From contig JAPLOF010000052.1 of the NCBI GenBank assembly GCA_026692665.1, positions 1 through 59,869 of the forward strand: a stretch of 59,869 nt of DNA. The letters are read 5' to 3'. Both the position numbers and the translations under genes were made by a program. This DNA is from Planctomycetota bacterium. Lineage in GTDB: Bacteria; Planctomycetota; UBA1135; GCA-002686595. The notes under the pieces are model-generated. The model saw nothing but the letters and a program-made list of their open reading frames with translations, did no database searches and had not been told where the DNA came from. Numbering within the stretch: the first letter of the stretch is position 1; each line of letters begins with the position of its first letter. This document shows positions 23,170 through 30,939 of this stretch, piece by piece.

Positions 23170-25560
23170 TCACTCGACGCGAGCGGTCGAGCCGGGCTCG
23201 AGCTTCTGTGGGCGCAGCGTCGGCGCCCTCTGCGGACGCTCGACGAGCAGATCGAACTCGCCCGGCGCGGCGGGGAGCTTCTGGCCCTCGGCCGCCAGGA
23301 CGTCGGGGGACACGATCCGCATGCCCGCGCGGTGACCGACCAGCCGCAGGCGGGTGGCGTCGCCGTTCGCGATCTCGAGACGCGCCGCCGCGTCGAGCTC
23401 GACGTAGACGACCTCCGCGCCGCGTCCGCCCGTGATCTCGTGCTCGCCGCCGTCGAACCAGCCGCGGGTCGGCGAGCCGACGGCGACGCGGTACGAGCCG
23501 TTGCTCAGGCCCCGCACGCGGAACGCGAGGGCGCCCTCCTCGCCCGGCTCGACGTCGTCCACCGGCGCCGCGTCCAGAGCGTCGCCCGAGTCCACGCGCG
23601 TCACGCGCACGACGGCGTTGGAGACGCCCGCGCCGCGCACGACGACGCGCAGGGACCGCACATGCGGATCGAAGGCCGCGAAGATCGTCTGCTCGACGCC
23701 GCGCGCGATCAGCGCCGGATCGACGACGACGGCCGGACCGGTGGCGTCGGCGCGCGCCAGGAAGCGGACTGGGGAGCCGCCCGGGATCGGAACGACCGCG
23801 CGGCCCTCGCCGTCGAATTGCCCGCGAGCGAGCGTCGAGCCATCGTCGTCGCGCAGCTCGTAGAGCCAGCCCGCACGCGCCTCGCCTTTCGCGCCGACGA
23901 GGCGGATGCGCGCGGACTCCGCGAAAGGCTGCAGGATCTCGACAGTGCGCGTCGCGCCCGGCGTCGTCTCGAAGCGGCGGGTGACGGCCGGGAACTGCGT
24001 CCCCGGCGCGCCCACGGTCACGAGCGTCGCGCCGGGCGGCGCGGCGGCCGTGGTCGCGATGCCGTTCGCGCCCGTCGCGGTGATCTCGGTGTAGCCGCCG
24101 ACCGCGGCACGGAAGACGACGGGCGCCTGCACCACGGGACGGCCGGCGCCGTCGACCACGCGCACTTCGATGCCGGCGCGCGGCCCGTCGGCGGACCAGC
24201 CGGCGGCGACGCCGAACGGCGTCGCCGGGACGATCGGCTCGAGCGCCGCGAACGAAGGCGCGGCGCTCGCCGCCTCCGGACCGACGAGGAGCCACGGATC
24301 CTGGAACAGCCCATTGCCCGCGGAATCCAGCAGGAATCGGCCCTCGTCGCGCCGCGGCCGCGGCGAGACCATGTTGCTCACGAGGGGCAGGTCGCCGAGC
24401 ACGGGAACCTCCCCGTCGGCTCCGCGCGCGCCGTCCAGCGCGAGGCGCACGACGCGCTCGGAGCCCGCGCGCACGCGCACGCGGCGCAGCGGCGTGCTGC
24501 CCGAGCCGGCGCGCGCGGCGCGCACGACGAACGCGACTTCGGCCTCGTCGCCGCGCCAGGTCAGGCGCAGGGCGCCGTCCCAGCCGGTCGAACCGACGAG
24601 CGCGAGCGGACCGGGCTCGGGTCCGAGCCACACGCGGCAATCGGCGACCGCGATCCCCTTCGCGTCGATGGGCTCGATGCACAGCTCGAATGCGTGATTG
24701 CCCGGAGTCGGCTTCTCGAGCGGCACGCCGATCTCGATCGGAGCCACTGCGGTCGTAGGCGCGACCTGCGTGCGCGCGGCGGCGGCGGCGCCGGCGTCGG
24801 CGAGGCCGCGGGCCGGCGTGCGCGCGTCCGTCGCGCTGGCGACTTCGCGCAACTCGGGCTGGATGGCGCGCTCGGCGTCGCCACCGCTCCACAGCGCCAG
24901 CGCGACGACCGCACCCGCGCCGACGACGCCCGCCGCCAGCTTCCACGCGAGCGCCTTCGTGAACAGTCCCGTCGTCGCGACCGCCACCGCTTCCTCGGGC
25001 CAGCCGACGAGCGCCAGGAGTGCCCCGCGCATCCCGCCGCAGCGGTCGGAAAGCCGCCGATCGAGCCGCTCGCGCAGCTTCGCCTGCGCCCGCTGGATGC
25101 GGCTGTTCACGGTCGCGACCGTCGCGTCGGTCGCGACGGCGATCTCGCGCGGCGGCATCCCCTCGAAGTACCGGCGCATCACCGCCTCGCGGTACGGCTC
25201 GTCGAGCGCGAGCACCTCGTCGACGACGGCGCGCAGCACTTCGGCTCGTTCGGTCGCGTCGTAGCTCGAGTGCGCGCAGTCGCGGTCCTCGACCCAGTGC
25301 GTCTCCCGGTTGCGACGCCGCCCCTCGGAGCGCAGGCGGCTGATCGCGATGCCTTCCGCGACCCGACGCAGCCAGCCGCCGATCGAGTCCTGGCGCGGCG
25401 GCGGCTTCTTCAGCGCGCGCAGCCAGGTCTCCTGCAGCACGTCCTCGGCCGCGTGCTCGTCCCCGAGGATGGACATCGCGAGAGCACGGATGGACCCGGC
25501 GTGGGCCAGCATCAGGTCGGGCGGCAGGGCGCCTCCGGCGGGCGTGGACATCGTTTCCAT
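23170..25560 (-). CDS. ECF sigma factor fused to a membrane segment and Ig/CnaB-like repeats
   Basis: The 796-aa protein begins with a sigma-70 region 2 (SILGDEHAAEDVLQETWLRAL) and region 4 (LDEPYREAVMRRYFEGMPPREIA, ATVATVNSRIQRAQAKLRERL), within about the first 180 residues. A hydrophobic segment follows (LAAGVVGAGAVVALALW). The remaining ~550 residues are beta-rich, with several segments like carboxypeptidase-regulatory or CnaB modules (GIEVRVVDGAGRPV, RFLARADATGP). This is an ECF sigma factor tethered to the membrane with an outer-side sensor-like region; such fusions are known in planctomycetes. Start candidates are the ATGs at 25560 and 25551. No separate anti-sigma factor is adjacent. 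The fusion may act as its own anti-sigma/sensor, which is an inference. Confidence 0.82.
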   Translation of the reverse strand: METMSTPAGGALPPDLMLAHAGSIRALAMSILGDEHAAEDVLQETWLRALKKPPPRQDSIGGWLRRVAEGIAISRLRSEGRRRNRETHWVEDRDCAHSSYDATERAEVLRAVVDEVLALDEPYREAVMRRYFEGMPPREIAVATDATVATVNSRIQRAQAKLRERLDRRLSDRCGGMRGALLALVGWPEEAVAVATTGLFTKALAWKLAAGVVGAGAVVALALWSGGDAERAIQPELREVASATDARTPARGLADAGAAAAARTQVAPTTAVAPIEIGVPLEKPTPGNHAFELCIEPIDAKGIAVADCRVWLGPEPGPLALVGSTGWDGALRLTWRGDEAEVAFVVRAARAGSGSTPLRRVRVRAGSERVVRLALDGARGADGEVPVLGDLPLVSNMVSPRPRRDEGRFLLDSAGNGLFQDPWLLVGPEAASAAPSFAALEPIVPATPFGVAAGWSADGPRAGIEVRVVDGAGRPVVQAPVVFRAAVGGYTEITATGANGIATTAAAPPGATLVTVGAPGTQFPAVTRRFETTPGATRTVEILQPFAESARIRLVGAKGEARAGWLYELRDDDGSTLARGQFDGEGRAVVPIPGGSPVRFLARADATGPAVVVDPALIARGVEQTIFAAFDPHVRSLRVVVRGAGVSNAVVRVTRVDSGDALDAAPVDDVEPGEEGALAFRVRGLSNGSYRVAVGSPTRGWFDGGEHEITGGRGAEVVYVELDAAARLEIANGDATRLRLVGHRAGMRIVSPDVLAAEGQKLPAAPGEFDLLVERPQRAPTLRPQKLEPGSTARVE

Positions 25561-25669
25561 GGTGCCCGAGAACCGCCATCCGCCGCGATTCCGATGCGTC
25601 ATTCCCTTCGAAATCCGGGCGGGGCCCCCGGCCGGCACCCGGGCCGGCCGGCGAACGACCGCAGAGCCT

Positions 25670-26215
25670 CTACAGGGCCCCGGCCAGCGATTCGCGCGCG
25701 CGCTTCAGGCGCGAGCGCACCGTCCCGATCGGGATCGCGAGCGCGTCCGCGATCTCCTGGTACTCGAGGCCCTTCTCCGAACGCAGCAGGAACGTCGTCC
25801 GGAGCTCGTCCGACAGGTCGGCGATCGCGTCGTCGAGGCGCGCGCGCAGCTCGTCCTCCTCAGCCGGCAGGCCCGGATCGCACAGAACGCAGTCCAGCGA
25901 CCGCTCGAGTCCCGCGCGCTCCTCGTGCCGCCCGCGGCGATCCTCGCGGCGCAGGACGTGGAGGCATTTGTGGACGACGGTACGCACGAGCCAGCCGCGC
26001 AAGTCGGCCGGTGGTTCGGCCTGCAGCCACAGGCTGAGGAGCGTCTCCTGCACGGCGTCGCAGGCCAGGTCGTGGCTCGGGACGATGCCGCGCGCGATGG
26101 CGTGGAGCGCCGCGAGGTGCGGATCGAGCAGGGCGCGGAACGCGTCGTCGCACGTGCAGTCGTGCAACGAGTCGCCGAAAGCGGCGCGGTCGCGGGCAAA
26201 GTGGATCGAGAACAT
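25670..26215 (-). CDS. ECF-type RNA polymerase sigma factor
   Basis: The 181-aa protein has sigma region 2 (ARGIVPSHDLACDAVQETLLSLWLQAE) and region 4 (LSDELRTTFLLRSEKGLEYQEIA, IPIGTVRSRLKRARESLAGAL), the standard layout of short ECF factors. The ATG at 26215 precedes these; the frame upstream is not gene-like. The downstream neighbour is the sigma-fusion protein and the upstream one a small Cys/His membrane protein (gap 124 bp) that may be its regulator. The first 30 residues contain a Cys pair (DCTCDD) that is not usual for ECF factors. Confidence 0.92.
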   Translation of the reverse strand: MFSIHFARDRAAFGDSLHDCTCDDAFRALLDPHLAALHAIARGIVPSHDLACDAVQETLLSLWLQAEPPADLRGWLVRTVVHKCLHVLRREDRRGRHEERAGLERSLDCVLCDPGLPAEEDELRARLDDAIADLSDELRTTFLLRSEKGLEYQEIADALAIPIGTVRSRLKRARESLAGAL

Positions 26216-26339
26216 CGAGGAACTCCGGGGATCGTCGTGCGGCGCGCGCCGCGAATGCGCGGGCGCGGAGCGTCGCTCGGTCGAGCGGACGCACGGTGGC
26301 CGCGCTGCCCGAGGGCGCGCGGACCCGGCGAGGAGACGA

Positions 26340-26786
26340 TCACGCAGTCGGAGGCGACTGTTTCGGAGCGAGGGCGAGGAGCGGGATCGATCCGCGGGGC
26401 GCCGTTCCCCAGGGGATCGCGTGCACGGCCGTCGTGGCGATCGGCACGGCAAGACTGGCCGCGAACGCGCGCGGAACCGGGATCGGATCCCCGCCGCGGG
26501 CCAGGAGCACGCAGCAGACGTCGTGCTCCTCGGGCGCCCCCTCCGGCGCATGGATCGACGCGCCCAGCCCCGGCAGATCGCCCGGCTGACCGAGGACGTG
26601 GTCGTGCGCGGCCACCTTGCCGCAGTGCTCCACCCGCTGGTGCTCGGCGCAGAAGCTGTGCGACTCGAACGCGACGTGCGCGCGGTCGGCGAACCAGCCC
26701 AGCGCGAAGAGCGCCAGCACGAAGGCAACGAGCCCCCGGGCGAGGCGCGGAGCGCGCGTGGGATGGACGTCCATGAGGCGTGCCAT
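26340..26786 (-). CDS. Small membrane-anchored Cys/His-rich protein
   Basis: The protein is 144-148 aa, depending on whether ATG 26774 or 26786 is used. It has one N-terminal transmembrane or signal segment (GLVAFVLALFALGWFAD), then a Cys/His-rich stretch (SFCAEHQRVEHCGKVAAHDH) and a second motif EEHDVCCVL, ending LALAPKQSPPTA. I do not recognise a named family; the pattern recalls small periplasmic metal-related proteins that end in LAPKxSPP. It lies upstream of the ECF sigma gene on the same strand, so it may be a zinc- or redox-responsive partner of that sigma factor, but no ZAS motif is present. Confidence 0.6.
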   Translation of the reverse strand: MARLMDVHPTRAPRLARGLVAFVLALFALGWFADRAHVAFESHSFCAEHQRVEHCGKVAAHDHVLGQPGDLPGLGASIHAPEGAPEEHDVCCVLLARGGDPIPVPRAFAASLAVPIATTAVHAIPWGTAPRGSIPLLALAPKQSPPTA

Positions 26787-26836
26787 TCGATGCGCCCGGG
26801 CCGCGACCGTCAAGCGCGGCGGCGGACCGGCCGGGT

Positions 26837-26842
26837 TAGACT
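26837..26842 (+). promoter_or_regulatory. Candidate -10 hexamer TAGACT for the FmdB protein
   Basis: TAGACT ends 10 nt before the ATG at 26853, so a leaderless mRNA is likely. No -35 match is seen at 16-18 nt upstream. Confidence 0.4.
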
Positions 26843-26852
26843 CGCGTCCGCA

Positions 26853-27098
26853 ATGCCGATCCACGAGTACGTGTGCGAGGAGTGTCGGGAGGAGTTCGAG
26901 GAACTCGTCCGCGGCGACGAAACGGTCGCGTGTCCGCGGTGCGGGAGCGTGCGCGCCGCGAAGAAGTTCTCGGCCTTCGCCACGGCCCGCGCCGGGGGCG
27001 GAGCGCAAGCGGGTCCCAGCGATTCCGCGCGCCATGCGGCGCCCGGCGGCTGCGGCACGTGCGGCGATCCGCGCGGTCCCGGCTCCTGCGCGAGCTGA
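26853..27098 (+). CDS. FmdB-type zinc ribbon protein
   Basis: The 81-aa protein begins PIHEYVCEECREEFEELV and then has CPRCGS, the CxxC...CxxC zinc ribbon of the FmdB/CxxC_CXXC_SSSS family, plus KKFSAF. The C-terminal tail is Gly/Ala/Pro-rich with another Cys pair (GGCGTCGD). Members are small putative regulators of transcription; their role is not established. The start follows a TAGACT promoter-like hexamer by 10 nt. It is a single gene between a minus-strand neighbour and the convergent protease gene. Confidence 0.9.
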   Translation: MPIHEYVCEECREEFEELVRGDETVACPRCGSVRAAKKFSAFATARAGGGAQAGPSDSARHAAPGGCGTCGDPRGPGSCAS

Positions 27099-27183
27099 GC
27101 GCTGGGTCAGGCAAGCGAGCGGGCCGCCGGACGCCAAGTCCGGCGGCCCGCCGTTCGAACGCGGAGCGCGATACCGCGCGGTT

Positions 27184-29715
27184 CTACGGACGCCAGTCGA
27201 TCTGGTAGCCGTTCGAGACGTTGAAGGTCGCGCTGGTGCAGAACAGGGAGGCGTTGCGGTACCAGCACTGGTAGTAGCGCGTCCCGCCGAAGATCGAGAG
27301 GTTGCCCTTCACGCTGATCGGCACGTCGAAGAGGCCGGGATAGCTGGACGTCCCGCTCGCGCTGTTCGTCCGCGTGGCCAGGCGGATGACGGTGCCGCTG
27401 GCGCAGCGCAGGCCGTCGCCGAACACCGAGCCGAGACCGCTCGACTGCTTGGCCGAGCCCTGGAAGTAGAGGCAGCTCGAGTTCGGCGGCATGCCGATCC
27501 CCGACAGGACGAGGGAATCGCTGGAGACGTCCGGGAGGCCCGACGCGGCCAGGCGGGCGGCGCTGCCCGTCGAGTTGACACAGCCGGCCTCGAGGCCGGT
27601 CGTGCTCGTGTTGGAGCACGGGCAGTTCGTGGCCGAGATCCCGTCACCGAGACAGAACGGAGCGCCCGAGTCCGTGTCCACGCGCAGTTGGAACGTGCCC
27701 ACGAGCCCGTTGTAGCCCGCGACCCGGATGTAGTAGTCGCTGCCGGAGATCACCGGCACCGTGAGGTACGACTGCAGCGTGCCGTACGCGACCGGCGATC
27801 CGCCGAACGCATCGTCGTTGCAGGCGAGCTCGTTGCCGCCGCACGCGTCGTACACAGTGACGATCGTGTCCAGCGCGGATCCCGCGGTCTGGACTTGTAG
27901 GGTGCCCGTCTGCGACGCGACGTAGCGGTACCACACGTCGCGAGACGTCGTGCCGGTGTCGCAGGAAGCCGTGACCGAGTGCGTCGCGTTCACGACCGTG
28001 CCCGCGACGACGACGTTGTCCGTGATCGTCTGCGCCGTCGCGCACGTGTCGTTCTCGGGGTCGAGCGAGACCGTCATCGAGTACTGGTTGCGCTCGTCGC
28101 TGTAGAGGTACACGCGCCAAGCCACGGTGTTCGCGGAACCCGTGTTGTTCAGCCACTCGAGCTTCTCGCTGTTCGTGATTCCGGCCGAAGTGTCCGTGGC
28201 GCTCGCGTCGCCGCAGTTCACCCACAGCTGGGCGTCGATGTCACCCCAGGCATGGGTGAACGCGAGGTCGATCGTGATCTTCGCGCCGGACGGCACGCTG
28301 ATCTCGTACCAGTCCTCGTCGTTGCCCTTGACGACCAGGTTGTTGTACGTGCCCTCGAGGATGTCGGGATGGCCGCCACACGTGTCGTTGTCCTCGAACG
28401 AGTCGTCCGATCCGATCGCCAAGGCACCCGCGAGGAGCGGGTAGAAGTCGGCGAACCGGCCGAAACGCGTCGTGTTCGAGCACACGACCCCGCAGTGGAC
28501 CTGACCGATGAACTGGTCCGTGGAGGACTTGAAGAACCCGCCGCCGGAGCTGCCGTGGTCCGTGCCGCCCTGACCCCAGGTCACGCTGAAGTGATCGGGA
28601 CCGGTGTCGTTGCAGCCCAGGCTGGCGAGGTACACGCCGGAGCTCGCCTTCTTGGCGTTCCCCTGCGGATGGTGGATCGCGATGCCCGAAGTCCCCGTCG
28701 CCTGGACGGCGCTGGTCCATCCGGCCCACACGAGGCCGGAGGGCAGCGCTCCCTGGACGACCAGCAGGGTCGAGTCGGAAGAGCTGTCGGTGGCGTAGAG
28801 GGAGCAGTAGGTCGAGCTCGGCACCGTGTCGATGCCGGGGACCGTGCCGTTGCACGAGCTGGTCTGGAACAGCCAGTAGATCTCCGCCGTGTTGGCGACG
28901 GCGTTCGAGGAGATGCAGTGGTTCGCGGTCTCGAAGTAGGGCGTGAAGTCGCCGGCCTGCGTCTGCAGGAGCTGACCCGAGCACTGGTAGCCGCCGCCGT
29001 TCTCGATGTAGTTGATGCGGCCGACGGCCTTGCGCACGGTGCTGATCCCGCTCACGCACGACGAGTCGATGTAGCACGCGCCCTCGGGCTCGGGCTGCAG
29101 CGACGGCTCGCGGTAGACGTGCAGGATCTCGTCCAACGCGAAGGGCAGCGCGGGCTGCACGCCAGCTTCGCCCTGGACCAGGTACTCGACGCGCGCCCGC
29201 TCGCCGAAGAAGGTCGGGGTCCACGTCTCGCCCGCGTCGAGCGGGCCGCGGCCCTCGATCGGACCGGCGACGCGCGACGGATCGCGCGGGGCGAACGCGG
29301 TGAGTTGGGCGCCGCGCGGCAGGTCCAAGTTCGCGAAGTGGAGGCGGACGCCGATCGCGTCGATCGCGCGGGTTTCGGCCGCCCAGAGCCAGCGCCCGCC
29401 GCCGAGTTCGGTCCAGACGCCGTCGGTCTCGCGCACTCGCGCCTGGCGGACGATGCCCGTGCGCAGCGGGACGACGCCGCCCGACTCGGCGAACGAGTCC
29501 TGGACCGCGAGGGCGCTCAGGTCGACGGAGGGGAGGGTCACGACCGGGAGGAGGGACAGGTCGAGACCGGCCGCGGCGCTGAAGGGCTGGAAGGCCGGCT
29601 TGGCCGGGTTCGGCGGGCGCGTGTCCTCGATGCCGAAGGTCTCGGCATCCTGGGCACGGACGGAACTCGCGAGGAGGATGGAGGCGACGAGGATGGCGTG
29701 GGATCGATGGTGCAT
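27184..29715 (-). CDS. Secreted trypsin-like serine protease with PPC-type and Cys-rich C-terminal domains
   Basis: The 843-aa protein has a signal peptide (HAILVASILLASSVRAQ). After a ~190-residue pro-region comes a chymotrypsin-like domain with His in FETANHCISS, Asp in SSDSTLLVV and Ser in TDHGSSGGGFF, plus several Cys pairs. Two beta-sandwich modules follow that resemble bacterial pre-peptidase C-terminal domains (DSFEDNDTCGG, DWYEISVPSG, ENDTCATAQTI, VWYRYVAS). The last ~140 residues match the end of the propeller protein at 2322-4145: CPCSN, GCVNSTG, FGDGLRCASG, YYQCWYRNA, FCTSATFNVSNG, IDW. The start ATG at 29715 has AAGGA 10 nt upstream. It is probably exported and matures by cleavage of the pro-region. 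Confidence 0.9.
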   Translation of the reverse strand: MHHRSHAILVASILLASSVRAQDAETFGIEDTRPPNPAKPAFQPFSAAAGLDLSLLPVVTLPSVDLSALAVQDSFAESGGVVPLRTGIVRQARVRETDGVWTELGGGRWLWAAETRAIDAIGVRLHFANLDLPRGAQLTAFAPRDPSRVAGPIEGRGPLDAGETWTPTFFGERARVEYLVQGEAGVQPALPFALDEILHVYREPSLQPEPEGACYIDSSCVSGISTVRKAVGRINYIENGGGYQCSGQLLQTQAGDFTPYFETANHCISSNAVANTAEIYWLFQTSSCNGTVPGIDTVPSSTYCSLYATDSSSDSTLLVVQGALPSGLVWAGWTSAVQATGTSGIAIHHPQGNAKKASSGVYLASLGCNDTGPDHFSVTWGQGGTDHGSSGGGFFKSSTDQFIGQVHCGVVCSNTTRFGRFADFYPLLAGALAIGSDDSFEDNDTCGGHPDILEGTYNNLVVKGNDEDWYEISVPSGAKITIDLAFTHAWGDIDAQLWVNCGDASATDTSAGITNSEKLEWLNNTGSANTVAWRVYLYSDERNQYSMTVSLDPENDTCATAQTITDNVVVAGTVVNATHSVTASCDTGTTSRDVWYRYVASQTGTLQVQTAGSALDTIVTVYDACGGNELACNDDAFGGSPVAYGTLQSYLTVPVISGSDYYIRVAGYNGLVGTFQLRVDTDSGAPFCLGDGISATNCPCSNTSTTGLEAGCVNSTGSAARLAASGLPDVSSDSLVLSGIGMPPNSSCLYFQGSAKQSSGLGSVFGDGLRCASGTVIRLATRTNSASGTSSYPGLFDVPISVKGNLSIFGGTRYYQCWYRNASLFCTSATFNVSNGYQIDWRP

Positions 29716-29892
29716 GGAGGGGTCCTTGGGACGCGCGTTCCACCCTGCGCGGAGCGCCCGTCGACAGGACCATCGGGGTGGCTCGGGGGGCGTTACGGGA
29801 CAACGGGGAGTTCGCGGCCCGCCGCGGGACCCGGGAGCCCGTGATGGGGCCCCGCTGCGCATCCCGTGCGGAAAGGGCGCGCGTCTGCGAGC

Positions 29893-30579
29893 ATGTTCCC
29901 GATGCAAGCCCTGCTCCTCGCCGCGTTCCTCGCACCCGCCCTCCAGGACGCGCTGAAGCCGATCTCGCGCGTCCCCTCGTGACCCGTGTGACCCGGCGAA
30001 GGCCGCTCGGTCCGTGGGACCGAGGACGAAGACTCTCCGAACCGCTGGACGCTCGGCCTCCGGTGGATCCCCGAGATCGACGCCGATCGGGCGAAGCTGC
30101 GCTCGACGCTCTCCTATGCGATCACGCCCAGCATCGGGGCGGGCATCGAGTGGAACCCGATCGGCGAGGATGTGCGGCCGATCGCGACGTGGCGCGCGAT
30201 CGACGAGACCGAGAACCGGCCCGCGCTGATCTTCAGCACGAGTTCGGACCGCATCGGCACGTCGACGGGCAGCGCGTTCAACGCGGTGTTCGCCAAGGAC
30301 GTCGAAGCCTGGACCGGCCTGCCCATCTCGCCCTATGCGGGCCTGTACTACGGCACCCAGGACGACGAGTTCGACGTCATCGGCGGGCTCATGGTGCGCT
30401 ACGACGAGGACTGGTCGAGCTACCACATGTGGGACGGACGCAACTTCCACAACATGGTCGAGCGCTGGTTCGAGAACGGACAGACGCTCGGGCTCGTCCT
30501 GGCCGAGCTCGACGGGACGTACTCGCTGGGGCTGTCGTGGACCGTGAACTTCGCGATGCCCTGGGAACGGGGCGACTGA
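29893..30579 (+). pseudogene. Exported barrel-like protein gene interrupted by two in-frame stops
   Basis: From ATG 29893 the frame gives a signal-like segment (MQALLLAAFLAPALQDALK). It then has two TGA stops at 29980-29982 and 29989-29991, and continues open in the same frame to a TGA at 30579 with coding-like content (NRWTLGLRWIPEID, SPYAGLYYGTQDDEFDVIGG, YSLGLSWTVNF). The alternating aromatic/glycine pattern suggests an outer-membrane beta-barrel or lectin-like protein. The stops fall inside a short direct repeat (GTGACCCG/TGTGACCCG), which could have arisen by slippage. After the second stop no ATG, GTG or TTG occurs before GTG 30172. It is probably a decayed gene; a sequencing error or stop readthrough are the alternatives. 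Confidence 0.6.
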
Positions 30580-30623
30580 GCCCGCGACCGCGTTCCTGGA
30601 ACGATTTTCCCACGGCCTGCGGG

Positions 30624-30659
30624 CGCGTTCGGAACGCGACGCCCGGCGCGATGCCGGGC
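30624..30659 (+). terminator. Two tandem hairpins after the interrupted gene
   Basis: CGCGTTC/GAACGCG (30624-30638, 1-nt gap) and GCCCGGC/GCCGGGC (30641-30659, 5-nt loop) are perfect stems of 7 bp each. There is no T-run, so termination would be Rho-dependent or weak. Confidence 0.4.
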
Positions 30660-30771
30660 CTGTCGGGCCGCACGCCGATGGACGGGTGACACGCCTCCGG
30701 ACCCGACCGCATGCACGCGCGCCGCGTACCCTTCGCGTGGCACAGCGCGCCCATTCCACCGGCTCGCAGGG

Positions 30772-30800
30772 TTGACACCCTCCCGGAACCCCGATGCAAT
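30772..30800 (+). promoter_or_regulatory. Sigma-70-like promoter upstream of the carbamoyltransferase
   Basis: A perfect TTGACA (30772-30777) is followed after 17 nt by TGCAAT (30795-30800, four of six matches). It is the only full -35/-10 pair I found and lies 139 nt before the ATG at 30940. Confidence 0.5.
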
Positions 30801-30939
30801 CTCCGCCCGTGATCACGGACCCTGCACAGCCCTGCCAGCCCGGGGACGGGTCCGAAATCCGGAACTTCCGGGCCTACGTGCGGCTGCGCATCCCGAGCGC
30901 CCGGAGGCTCTCCGCGCCCCCCCGAACGGCGTCGCGCGC

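Larger units (their letters stand above)
30580..30939. other. 360-bp intergenic region with hairpins and a promoter
   Basis: No gene is seen here. The region holds two adjacent hairpins at 30624-30659 and a sigma-70-like promoter at 30772-30800; the rest shows no feature. Confidence 0.6.
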
